Assembly: GCA_037976565.1 (NCBI GenBank)
Contig: CP137672.1
Coordinates: forward strand, 25,865,140 to 25,929,139
Reading direction: 5' to 3'
DNA from: Mesocentrotus franciscanus
Lineage: Eukaryota; Echinodermata; Echinoidea; Camarodonta; Strongylocentrotidae
DNA length: 64,000 bases
The first letter of the stretch is position 1, and every line of letters begins with the position of its first letter. The notes beneath the pieces were generated by a model. It searched no databases, was not told where the DNA came from, and saw nothing but the letters and a program-made list of their open reading frames with translations. Positions 20,930 to 30,588 of this stretch are shown piece after piece. The position numbers and the translations under genes were made by a program.

Positions 20930-21039
20930 GATTGGAGAGATGAATTCTTGGTATGGGACCCAAAGAATCATTCTGACGTCACAAAGTTGGAGATTCCCGA
21001 AACGATAATTTGGAAGCCCGATATCCAACTATATGAAAA
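20930..21039 (+). CDS. Nicotinic acetylcholine receptor-like subunit, exon with loop A
   Basis: The exon encodes DWRDEFLVWDPKN, then LEIPETIIWKPDIQLYEN (last codon split). W.D..L.WDP and IW.PDI.LY are signatures of the extracellular ligand-binding domain of nicotinic-type Cys-loop channels; the Tyr of QLYEN occupies the loop A aromatic position. The acceptor is a pyrimidine tract ending CACACAG and the donor is GTACGT. Its length, 110 bp, equals that of the conserved equivalent exon in vertebrate nicotinic genes, which supports the boundaries. It starts in phase 0, so at least one coding exon must lie upstream. Confidence 0.93.
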
Positions 21040-21682
21040 GTACGTATGCCATTAATGTTTTTTATTATTATGAAGGCATATTCTTTACAGTATGATATAT
21101 AACTATTATAACAACTATTTTCACGGACTATCACCTCGGACAACTATCCTCAGGACAACTACCCCATAAGACAATGACCCCGGACAATAAACCCTGGACA
21201 ACTGCCCAGATATAACTCCCCTTGGGGACAACTACCCTCTGGAATCTACCCCTAGGACTACTACTACACTTTTCAAATAGTTTCCCATGAGAAACTACTC
21301 TCAGACAACTACCCTAGGATAATTGCCCCATGGACAACTACCACCAAATCAAGTAAACTCTGGAAAGCTATCAATTTGGACAACTACCCTCGAGGACAAC
21401 TTCTCCTGGATAGCTAATCCAAGGTTGTTTTCTCATCTGTGAAGCACTGTTGTCCGAGTGAATTTTCCTAGTGTGTAAATGTAGAGTGGTTATTGTCAAG
21501 GGTGCAGTTGTTCCTAGGGAAACCGAGGAATATCTTTTTTTCGGAATAAAGAATGGTAAAGAAATAATTCTGTATTCTCTAATGAAATATTACTAAGTGA
21601 TAACGCGAAAACTGAAGGATACAATGCTAAAGATGCTTTTTTCTCACTCTTAATTTACATATCCTCTTTGATCTCGAAACAG
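21040..21682 (+). other. Receptor intron, with minisatellite
   Basis: Donor GTACGT and acceptor ...CTCGAAACAG. About half of it (21128-21420) is a degenerate GGACAACTACCC repeat, listed separately. Confidence 0.85.
21128..21420 (+). repeat. Degenerate GGACAACTACCC minisatellite
   Basis: Repeated units of about 13-17 bp around GGACAACTACCCC, roughly 15-18 of them, much diverged. The same unit builds the palindromic array at 25093-25437. Confidence 0.8.
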
Positions 21683-21902
21683 CGTCGACAAGGATTTCCT
21701 TCGACTGTCAGATACGAAGATCCTGGTAGATCACAAGGGCTATGTGACATGGTACGCGCCAATGATCTCGACAAGCTCCTGCCGTGTTAATGTCAGGTAC
21801 TTCCCCTTCGATACCCAAAAGTGCAACCTCTCCTTCAGCTCCTGGGTATATACCATGGACCAACTGGAGCTGCACCTCTCGAACCAAACGGAAGCTACTC
21901 AG
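21683..21902 (+). CDS. Nicotinic receptor-like subunit, Cys-loop exon
   Basis: The first base completes the split Asn codon. The exon encodes VDKDFLRLSDTKILVDHKGY, VTWYAPMISTSS, the Cys-loop CRVNVRYFPFDTQKC with exactly 13 residues between cysteines, and NLSFSSWVYTMDQLELHL. FPFDTQ is invariant in nicotinic subunits and shapes coupling between binding domain and pore. The Trp in SSWVY is the loop B aromatic that stacks on the ligand ammonium. A possible N-glycosylation site (NQT) follows near the end. Donor GTGGGT; ends in phase 0 (220 bp). Confidence 0.96.
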
Positions 21903-22516
21903 GTGGGTTTGTGGAAGGGGAAGGGATGAGAGGGGAGACAGAAAGAGAGAGGGAAGAGAGAGAGAGAGAGAGAGAGAGAGGAGATAGAGAGAAAAAACAA
22001 AGAGAGATAGAGAGGGAGAAGAGAGAGAGAAAGAGGGAGAAGAGAGAGAGAGAGAAAAAAAAAGAGAGAGTGAGAGAAAGAGGGATAAGTCTTAGAGAGA
22101 GGGAGGGAGAGAGAGATGGGGGAGAAAGTTGAAGGGGGAGAGGACCCTTTGGGCTCTAACATTGTGACAGGGGACACAATTATTAAAACACAACTAGAAT
22201 GGCCCCATTTCTGTTTCTTTTGTGTTGTTAAGATCTGACAATGAGTTTTAAAAGGAAGACACGTGCCGATTGTGCCCCAAACCCGCCAGTTAAGCTGGTC
22301 AGGCTGCAACAGGCAATAACACCAACGCTTACGTTGTAAAAGGATGCACAGTTAATGGGTATGTCCCCAGGTAATTATTCTTGGCTTGGATCAGCTGCTC
22401 AATATGATCTTCTGTGGCTTTTTCCCTGGATCGCTTTGGTTTTGACGGTTCCATCAGGTCCGTAAAATCCATTTAAAGATATTACTTTCTTTCTTTCTCT
22501 CTCTCTTTTTTTAAAG
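21903..22516 (+). other. Receptor intron with (GA)n microsatellite
   Basis: The donor is GTGGGT and the acceptor is a pyrimidine tract ending TTTTTTTAAAG. A GAGA-rich microsatellite covers about 21940-22120. Open frames rich in Arg/Glu or Ser/Leu here are simple-repeat artefacts. Confidence 0.85.
21940..22120 (+). repeat. (GA)n-rich microsatellite
   Basis: Imperfect GAGAGA with AAAA and GGGA interruptions, lying within the intron. Confidence 0.9.
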
Positions 22517-22835
22517 AATATTTTCATGGGTAATGGCGTCTGGAACCTGGCCAAGGTACTCCGGACGCAGGACCTCCTCAAATACGACTGCTGTCCATCC
22601 GAATACATGAAAGTCGTCTACACCGTAGTGCTAAGTCGGACATATGCCTTCTATCTCTTCAACATGATCATCCCAAGCATTACCCTCTGTTTGACCAACA
22701 CCCTGGTGTACCTTATTCCTCCGGAGTCGGGTGAGAAGGTCCAGTTTGCCGTCAGCAACCTCCTGGCCTCTATCTTGTTCCAGCAGCTCATAGCCACCGC
22801 CATGCCGCCCTTGGGTGATGAGCTCCCGCTATTAG
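22517..22835 (+). CDS. Nicotinic receptor-like subunit, loop C and M1-M2 exon
   Basis: Starts NIFMGNGVWNL. KYDCCPSEY has the adjacent Cys pair that defines alpha-type (agonist-binding) subunits, with Tyr on both sides at alpha7-like spacing. M1 is RTYAFYLFNMIIPSITLCLT with the conserved Pro. M2 follows PESGEK: with Glu at -1' and Lys at 0', the pore helix reads VQFAVSNLLASILFQQLIAT (1'-20'). The 9' Leu gate and the -1' Glu favouring cations are kept and there is no Pro insertion as in anion channels. Gln at 2', Asn at 7' and Gln at 15'/16' are unusual. Ends LPLLG with a split Gly codon; donor GTAAGA. Confidence 0.96.
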
Positions 22836-23600
22836 GTAAGAGCTTCGTATGGTTGTGCGAAGTACTGCGCACGAGGCGTCATTTGCCTAACGCACGGCTG
22901 CGTCAGTGACTGTCGCGATCTTTGATACGCCATGTCAGAGTGTACGAAATATGTTTGAATGCAAAATGAACAATGCAAAAATTGCTAAACGCGCTGTGCA
23001 CGTTGCGTCACGATGCGTTACTGCGACCTACCCTAATCAAGCCTACCAAAGCAAATAATCACTGTAATATTTGCACTGTTCATTTTCTTATTCACAATTT
23101 TAACGATGTCGCTCTTGCATTTTGTGTGTAAGACCATCCATAACGCTAACGCAGTAATGCGTCATCTAAAAAACGCAGTGTGTGCAATTTTTAATTTCAA
23201 TCCTGAACAGAATCTGATATAATGGTTTATCTTAATTCCCTGTCCAGGATGAATCAATGAAACCATAGATGGAAAGTGAGCTGTGATGTCACATTGAATA
23301 TTCTGCAGTTTTTAAGAATACTTTGCAATTAAAGTCCGTTCTGCAAGCCTCTTCTAGAACTAAGTGACATATTTCTATTCGTAGGAATGTCATTCCAGGA
23401 CAAGCTCAGCATTAATAAATGGATTTTTCTCCTTGAAAGTACATTACACATAAGAGATGTTTGAAAAAAATTGCCAATAATCTGTCATTAATACATCCGG
23501 TAAGCTTATAAATATTCGCTTTATCTCTCTGCCCCCTCTGCCACTTACTCACTCACTCACTCACCTATTTTTTCGCATCTCATTTTATTTATTAACACAG
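22836..23600 (+). other. Receptor intron before the last exon
   Basis: The donor is GTAAGA and the acceptor follows TTATTAACACAG. The first half carries repeated GCGTCA/TGACGC words and a CGCACGAGGCGTCATT block (about 22868-22885) similar to 39712-39727 and 24449-24456, probably a diverged MITE. A (CTCA)n run lies near 23545. Confidence 0.75.
22860..23195. mobile_element. Probable diverged MITE (GCACACGAGGCGTCA family)
   Basis: CTGCGCACGAGGCGTCATTT at the left and GCGTCATCTAAAAAACGCAG plus TGTGTGCA at the right give weak inverted similarity. Related words occur at 39710-39830, where GCTGCACACGAGGCGTCATT begins a similar segment. Limits are approximate. Confidence 0.45.
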
Positions 23601-24121
23601 GAATCTTCTTTCTCTTCATGGTAATGTGCAGCTGTTTCTCGATCGCCTGCAGTATTCTCAGCTTGCAACTCTACAACAAGAAAGGCGAGAAGCCCGTTCC
23701 CGCTTGCTTCCGAAAGCTCATTCTCCTCACGCATCCGGTCGCGCATCGCAGACTCTTGCACCGCGTCAGCACCATGCGAGCGATGCGCTTAGCCCACAAC
23801 GGCCAATCAGACCTCAAGAGCGATATGACGTCGTCGGCGTCGAAAGAAGATGCGGACGTGGAGGAGACCCGGATTGAAAAGTCGGATGTCGACAATGAGA
23901 ATAACACTGAACTTGAGAGTCAGGCGAAGACAAAAGAGAAAAGTATACATCAGGGTCATGCGAGAAAGCGTCAGTCTGTGAGTTTCAAGCGAGATGTAGT
24001 CATCGAGGAATGGAGGCTGTTAGCGAGGGTGGTCGACAAAGTGGTATTCACGATGGTCCTTATTCTTACCTGTGCCGTTTTGTTGTCGCTACTACTCGAA
24101 TTTGTGAATAAAAAAGAATAA
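23601..24121 (+). CDS. Nicotinic receptor-like subunit, last exon (M3, cytoplasmic loop, M4)
   Basis: The first two bases complete the Gly codon after LPLL. M3 is IFFLFMVMCSCFSIACSILS. The cytoplasmic loop of about 115 residues opens with a basic part (HRRLLHRVSTMRAMRLAH) and turns acidic and Ser/Glu-rich. It ends with EEWRLLARVVDKVVFT, where the W...A...D+ motif matches the amphipathic helix before M4 in nicotinic subunits. M4 is VVFTMVLILTCAVLLSLLLE, followed by FVNKKE and TAA (24119-24121). The four exons total 1170 bp or 389 residues; family members usually have 450-520, so about 70-100 N-terminal residues are missing from view. No frameshift or internal stop was seen. Confidence 0.95.
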
Positions 24122-24195
24122 TGCCGCAACAAAATATTGAAAAATAACAATAAGCTGAAGTGTGACTTAACCATCATCATAATCATCACCATCGT

Positions 24196-24400
24196 TTAGC
24201 GTGTGGTTGGACGTTTCATTCCCCTGATGGCCCTTCTCCAAGCCTTCTGGTCTTCAGCATCCACGTGGAAGGGGTTAGATGCTCTCATGTCTTCATCTAG
24301 TGTCACCTTCCAAGTCTTGCGAGGTCTGGCCAGGGGGTTTCGAGCCCCGCAATCCGGAAGTTCATTGATCTCTGAAGCCAATGGCTTTTCTTTCTCCTAA
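24196..24400 (-). pseudogene. LINE pol C-terminal fragment
   Basis: The 61-codon minus-strand frame contains ARPRKTWKVTLDEDM and then DAEDQKAWRRAIRGM. The pattern RPR+TW...V..D......A.D+..WR..I is the closing sequence of many animal LINE pol proteins. Only the tail remains. It is antisense to the receptor gene and starts 75 bp after its stop codon, inside or just beyond its 3' UTR. Confidence 0.75.
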
Positions 24401-25090
24401 CCACATGGCCATACCATCTCAACAACTAGCTACCTAATGCATGTTGCACACGAGGCGCCCTTTGGTGCCCTTTGACGCGCCAGGTGAGAATGAGCTGAGA
24501 TCGTACACAATGCTTATGCAAAATTAATAGTACAAAGACTTTGAATTACTGGTGCAAATACTGTTTGACCCTGTGGGCTTAATTAGCGCAATCGATAAGG
24601 CAATCGAAAAAAAAATAAATCGAGTGCGGCAGTCAAGGACATTTAACATGTTCAACATCATATTCATGTACATCCACACAAGGAAAGCTACTCTAAGCAC
24701 AGACGCATTTTTGTTTCGGACACAGGCCTAATTCACCAAATCTATAGATAGTAATAAGCGCATATCGAAAGCATGGCCTTACGTTTGTATTTTCCTTTAA
24801 CCATGGTATATTGTGGCATAATTTCGTTTTCAGAAAAAGATATCAACTGACGCATTGTTTTTCAATATGTCAATATGTTGCGTCTGTGCAAACAGATTGC
24901 GTCTGTACATCATAGCTCAAATTACGCGCTTTTTTGTTTATTTCTCATCATATTTTTGTTGTTCTCAGACATTCATCGCTTTCAATTTTGTGTAAAATCA
25001 GGTTGCATTTTACCTAACACCCAACAGTCTTTCATGCTCCGTGGAAGCCAAGATCAAATGTGAAATAGCACGATCCATACAAAAATACGT
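24401..25090. other. Intergenic sequence, no gene seen
   Basis: A+T-rich DNA. A TGCACACGAGGCGCC word near 24447 relates to the 22860 and 39710 segments. The LINE tail's upstream sequence is not recognisable. Confidence 0.35.
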
Positions 25091-25092
25091 AT

Positions 25093-25437
25093 CCGGACAC
25101 CTACCCCCTGGACAACCACCCGCGGATAGCCACCCTAGAATAACCACCCTCTAGGACAACTGCCCCCTAGGGCAACCTCCCTCTAGGACGACTACCCCCC
25201 TAGGACAACTACTCCCCGGACAAACTACCCCCAGACAACTAACCCCTAGGACAACCACCCTCCAGGACAATTACCCTCCAGGACAATTTCCCCGGACAAC
25301 TACCCCTAGGATAGTTGTCCGGGTGTAGTTGTCCTAGAGGATGGTTGTCTTAGGGGGTAGTTGTCCTAGGGGTAGTTGTCCTAGAGGGTGGTTATCCTAG
25401 GGGTGGTTATCCGGGGTTGTCCAGGGGTAGGTGTCCT
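25093..25437. repeat. Palindromic GGACAACTACCCC minisatellite
   Basis: From 25093 to about 25313 the plus strand shows repeated ACCACCCTCTAGGACAACT-type units of 16-17 bp. From about 25313 to 25437 the reverse complement runs (GTTGTCCTAGGGGTAGTT). The outer ends GGACACCTACCCC and GGGGTAGGTGTCC are inverted repeats, so the array is one foldback structure. A diverged one-direction version lies in the receptor intron at 21128-21420. Confidence 0.85.
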
Positions 25438-26690
25438 AGAACCACAAAAATAATCTCAACCAGCAGTTTGTCCCGCTACTTATTTTGAGATCCATCTTCC
25501 GCCACGATTAACCCTAGCATCACTAGATTAATAATGCTGTCATTACGTTATCATTTATTCTATCAATAGGAGTGATTGGCAGGGGTGGCATATAGGGATG
25601 TGCCCCCTCCCCAATTAGCATGGTACAACTGTCAATATATTCTGGAGTACATCTCTTCCAGCAGTTTAATTCTGCGAACCTACACGCAACAAACCCAGTT
25701 TTTAAGCAGGTTCACTTTTCGTTTCTGTACGTAATGATTTACAGAACATTCTTTCTTGTAATCAATTGCTATGATTCAGGATTAATTATTTCCATATGAC
25801 TTTTAAAAATGTTAATGTTTTGCAAACGTATTATGCTTTGTTATTTTTCATCGAAATCAATAAAACGCAATCAATCAATCATTTCGATAACGAAATGTTT
25901 AAAGTACCTGAGCGAAGAAATGTCACAAAATGTCACAAAATGGACAAATTATACATGTACTGAAAGCTTACACCAATATGAACACAAATCATCTGCTCTA
26001 AAGTATTATAAATATAAATGAAACGCGATAAGATGCTTTTTCCAAGACCCTTCTCAGAGCTTCTTTTCCTGGCTTGAAAAATAAAATTACGGAGTACAGA
26101 CTTATGACGTCAGAGGTTGGGCACCATCGAAATTCCTAGGCCTCTCGCTCAGCTCGCGTGCGGTATTTTGCATTCAGTATACATTACCCAGACTTCGAAT
26201 GATTCATACCTAAGCCAGCTTTGATGAAAGTGGAATAATAATCTCTCGAAATCAGGAAATTACATTTTATTATTGCATATTAAGCAAATTATGTAATGTA
26301 ATACGAGGGGTGAATTGTGCAGATCGATTTGTCCAAATATTCTTCCGTTTTGTGTAATTTGCTGTGAAGTTTTCGGTCATGGCTTGGCATGTGCAAGATG
26401 ATTGGTGATTGCTGTTGAGTGTTGATAAATCGCGAGAGTCCCTTTGGCTTTGCATATTTATGATGTCGTGCAGTTCCATTTATGGTGCATATATGTAATT
26501 GGTATTCGCAAGATATAATCTCACATCTATTCTTCTTTGTTTTTATCCGTGAAATTTGCCAAAATAGCCCTACACTTTCTAAAAATTAGAAAATGTCTCG
26601 CCCAGTCGGTCACCCCAGTGCATGACGGATCGATCGCCAGGTCAGCGGGGCCGGTGCGGCGTGGCAGCTCGGCACAGCCAGCTCGAACTT
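25438..26690. other. Intergenic sequence, no gene seen
   Basis: Frames of 60-70 codons (25809-26021 plus, 26270-26479 minus) show no recognisable motif and ordinary A+T-rich composition. Nothing else supported. Confidence 0.35.
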
Positions 26691-26701
26691 GGGAATTTCA
26701 T

Positions 26702-26790
26702 GGCGCTAGTGTACTTTCATATCCATTTTTGACCCGCAACTCCGGCGTGGAGATAGCCTACTAAATCATACAAAAAATCAAATATATCAC
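26702..26790 (+). mobile_element. Single terminus of the GGCGCTAGTGTAG foldback family
   Basis: GGCGCTAGTGTACTTTCATA followed by TCCATTTTTGA and AACTCCGGCGTGGAGATA matches the terminus of the 228-1143 element with several changes. I could not find the opposite end, so the copy is partial or its right end has diverged. Confidence 0.75.
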
Positions 26791-27555
26791 TGTCACTAGT
26801 TGTGGAGCTGTGCTCATCAACTTCGATATCTAATTTAGTAAAACTTCTTCCTCAAGCTCGGACATTGTGATAGGATATTTCGCGTTCGACTGGCTTTTGT
26901 ATACGCGTATAATGCATGCAGCGGACAGAGCTGTGTGAGGGGGCTTGGGAGCACTCTCGCTCATGCGCCCAACCTATTACGTCACACATCGTACCAGCGA
27001 ACAGCGGGCTGATCGAGGGCGGAAAAAACGGGTAGCAAATTCATCATTTTTGATAGCAGATTAGTCAATTCTGTAACAATTTTTGAAAAGTAAATATGAA
27101 TTATTAGAAAGATTGTAACATTACCTTTGCAATGACACCAATATTATTTAGGATAAAAGCATTTTAAAACCTTCGCTCTGGTACTTTAAAACAAGATTTT
27201 ACCGCATAAAGCAGATGGCGCAATGAGTATGTAAATATTGTATAATTCATTAATATTACCATAAAATAATCTCACTTTGGAAACAATGACTCTAATTCTT
27301 AATTTAAACTGGAAACACCGATAAATATCTTGATGGAAATATTTAACACTTTCGAGACGACATCTTTCAGCTCGGGCAATTCACACACAAGTGGCCTGAG
27401 AGTTTTTAATCCAAACTTTTAAATAACTTCTAGTCATGATGATATAAAGCCATTTATGGAACATTTCTTTTCCGGTGACATTTATATTATGACGTTATAC
27501 TCTACACTGGAATGAAAAGAAGGAGAAAGCTCGCAAATGATTCGCTCCTTTACCA
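26791..27555. other. Intergenic sequence, possibly the diverged remainder of the preceding element
   Basis: Includes a more G+C-rich part (about 26880-27030). No coding sequence recognised. Confidence 0.3.
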
Positions 27556-27703
27556 GGGACCCGTTTCATAAAACTTGTCATCAGTAACAAGTTACATCGT
27601 CTGTTATAAGCTACTGAAATCATGGCATTTGGTAGGCTGAGAGCAAATTTGTCATAGAAATTTAGCATTTGTTATTGATAACAAGTTTTATGAAACAGGG
27701 CCC
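27556..27703. mobile_element. MITE with GGG.CC(C/T)GTTTCATAAAACTTG ends
   Basis: A 148-bp element: left GGGACCCGTTTCATAAAACT and right reverse complement GGGCCCTGTTTCATAAAACT pair over about 30 bp, continuing into TGTCATCAGTAAC/TGTTATCAATAAC. A sister copy is at 59256-59411. No target duplication is evident. Confidence 0.85.
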
Positions 27704-27897
27704 AGAACTAGATATTCTATTTAAAGAGATTGAGTTGTCCTTCCTTGATCACAGTGAAAGTTGGAATGATATGCAAGTACAACACAGATTTAAAGATATA
27801 TATTTAATATTATATATATTAAAATAACATTTAGGAATTATTAATTTAATGTTACATATCGCGTTATAGGTATGGATAGCGGGGAATTATGAATGCA

Positions 27898-28217
27898 GGG
27901 GGTGTTTCATAAAGCTGTTCGTAAAGTTACGCATGACTTTACGAACGACTTACATATGAAAAGCCAAATGGGATGCTCAATAATTTTTAACTGCATCAAC
28001 TAAAGTTGAGCTGTGCAGATGTAGATTAACATTCTTATTATAACAAACATTTTTAATGCAAAGTATTTTTTGCCATAATTTAATTGAGGTTATTGGAAAT
28101 ATAGTCACACTACGTTAACAGATCAGGAAAAACTTTGGGCATCCTATCTGGCACTTCATATTCAAGTCGTTCGTAAAGTCATGCGTAACTTTACGAACAG
28201 CTTTATGAAACACCCCC
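27898..28217. mobile_element. MITE with GGGGGTGTTTCATAAAGCTG ends
   Basis: A 320-bp element with inverted ends of at least 55 bp. Each end itself contains a short palindrome, GTTCGTAAAGT and ACTTTACGAAC around TACGCATG, so each terminus can fold independently. The interior is A+T rich with no frame. Confidence 0.9.
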
Positions 28218-28224
28218 CAGGGCT

Positions 28225-28300
28225 CTCAGCGAAAACAGTTTTAATACTGCTGAGGGCTGAGGCTACCCTGGGTAAACAAGACATATTATTATTATAAGGT
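28225..28300 (+). repeat. SINE 3' fragment
   Basis: Ends GAGGCTACCCTGGGTAAACA followed by (ATT)n, like the 3' end of the SINE at 29450-29700. Confidence 0.5.
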
Positions 28301-28734
28301 TAGACATATAGTTTGCTGCGTTTGCAACCCCTTTTTTATGATCATCATAATAATCAAGAAATGTGTTATAGATATTTTTGTTATGCTTTATTTTACGCTT
28401 GTGGTACATTTTAAGGATTTCTACTGTAAATCGCTTTTGGAACGAAAATCTGCATTTTATTAAATGAAATTGTTGACTTTAATTTTTATTGAATGCAAAT
28501 GTAACCAAAACATGATAATTCCGGGCGACTACTAGCATGGACTGGAATTTTCTTTCAATTGTCATTATAATTTGAAGTATTAAATAAAAGTTCTGATTTT
28601 CTATATGATTGATTGCACTTTTTTAAAAATAAACATAACAGGTACGCTGTCTTTGGATTAATGTTTGTGTTTTTTCTCTCTCATCTTGCCCCTTATTCCA
28701 AATTCAATTATCGAGTATGATCTCAACTACTTTT
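28301..28734. other. Intergenic sequence, no gene seen
   Basis: A+T-rich DNA; nothing recognised. Confidence 0.3.
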
Positions 28735-28898
28735 TATAAATCAATCTATAAAGGCAATTTCAATGACCTTGTACTTTTTGAAATGTGTGCACATTAGGCC
28801 TACAAGTACATATTACGTAATCCGAACATGACTGTTGGATATACGATATGGTATTAAAATTGCCCTTGAGTTGATTCTTCGATAGTAGTTGCGATCGT
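28735..28898. mobile_element. MITE, ACGATCGCAGAGACTTT family (second copy)
   Basis: Right half GTATTAAAATTGCCCTTGAG and GTAGTTGCGATCGTG, and centre ATCCGAACATGA, match the copies at 20707 and 31006. The left end is diverged. Confidence 0.55.
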
Positions 28899-29447
28899 GT
28901 TATAGATATATTTGATATGATAAAACTTTTATTTTGTGGACGTAATTATATCATTAATATCTCCATTATAAAATAAAAGTGCTCGGTAATTTTACAACCA
29001 ATAGCACAATATAAGTAACCGGATACGCTGGGACGGAAATCTGCTGGTTATATCATATCATAGGAATTGTACAAGGCTAAACAAAAGTGCAATTGAACTC
29101 AGTTTATCGCAAATCATTCAGTTACTGAATCATGCAATTGCTTGCAAGCTATTGGGAACTCCGGTTCGATAAACTTTTATTCGGATCAATTGTGACTCCT
29201 TGTAAGACAGGACAAAGATTTAGTCTTATCTGAGTTATATTTCAATCAAATAAACCGTAGAAATATATCAAATTAACGATTAGTGCGAATTGATATTCGA
29301 GATAAATTGTAGAAGACAAGATCGATTCAAGTATGACACAATTCGTTTGCTTCTTTGTACGGGCTCCAAACGGGATCTATACGCCCCGCCACAAACAAAA
29401 TTGAAGTAAAAAAAAAAAATGAAATGGTAAATAAAGTGTGCATATCT
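28899..29447. other. Intergenic sequence, no gene seen
   Basis: A+T-rich DNA; nothing recognised. Confidence 0.3.
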
Positions 29448-29700
29448 TAGGTTGGTTAAGTCATGTGGAGGTGTAGGGGTATATATGTCCATTCACTTGA
29501 CTCTCAATCCTATGGTTGAGGGTTCTATATATCCCATCCCGACACTAAGACCCTTTGGCAAGACATTAATCCACAGTTGCCACTTTCCACCCAGGTGTAA
29601 ATGGGTACCTGTCAATTACTGGGGGAAAATAGTGGCAGGGCCTTCACTGGAAGAACAGCATTGATGCTTATGAGGCTTCCCTGGGTAAACAAAATTATCG
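29448..29700 (+). repeat. tRNA-derived SINE (head diverged)
   Basis: A degenerate head (about 29450-29530) is followed by the shared body: CCCTTTGGCAAGACATTAAT, CCACTTTCCACCCAGGTGTA, AATGGGTACCTG and, at the end, CCCTGGGTAAACAAAATTAT. The body blocks recur at 2190-2265 and 18141-18195 (antisense) and 57120-57500. Confidence 0.65.
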
Positions 29701-30585
29701 GTATTATTAATGTAACTCACTTATCTCCAGATTGCTTTTATAACAATAACGTTTATATATTTCCTTTATCATATATCTAATGCCATAACCACTAGATTAC
29801 TTTCAGCGAGACACCAAAAGCGAAAAGGTCAACAAATTGCAGCAAACATAATTATATGCGGTATTATTTCATTAATCATAAACCAGAAAAACCGACGGCT
29901 TATTATCTTTTTTTTTTAATTCCCCTCCTCCTAAGCCAAGGCGCAAAGAGCTTTGTCTAGTTGTTTAAATTACATCTCAGTTCTCCGTGTAATTGCTGTT
30001 TTTGGCACGTTTTCTTTCCAGAAGAGGAAGATCTTCTTTCAGTGAAATATATTTACATTTGTAATCCTCGTCGAAAATCTTGAGGTAAAGGGCTTTGATT
30101 GGCATTTTAAATTAGGCCTACAAGTTAGTCTAAATGATCGAATGTCTGTCTTCATAACGTTCACTCTCTTAATCTCTTTTCAAGATTGTGACGTGGGACT
30201 TACACTTACAACATTCGGTACCGCCAGCTCAAACCAGTTCAAACGGGTAAAAACTGGCTGCGGCTGCATAGGAGTCTCGCTAAAAGGGGGAGCGGGGTCT
30301 GTGCATGATACCTTGCAATTCAGAATTTCCTGTTTTAGATCCGTCTACAAATTGCAAAACTAAATGACCCCTTTTCCTCCTTTCTTTTTCACATTATTTT
30401 GTAAATTTTCTTGGTAAATTTGATCCGACAACACCCCCCCCCCCTAATTTCGATTGATCTGGTAGCGCCTTGGACTATCGGATATTGAAGAACGTGAAGG
30501 TGAGTGGATGGAAGCACGAGACACGCAGAGAAGCAGAAAAATCCCGCAAGCATGAAATATAACTACATGTACTTTCCATATACTG
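29701..30585. other. Intergenic sequence, no gene seen
   Basis: A 73-codon frame at 30142-30363 has no recognised domain. A C-run lies near 30433. Confidence 0.3.
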
Positions 30586-30588
30586 CTT

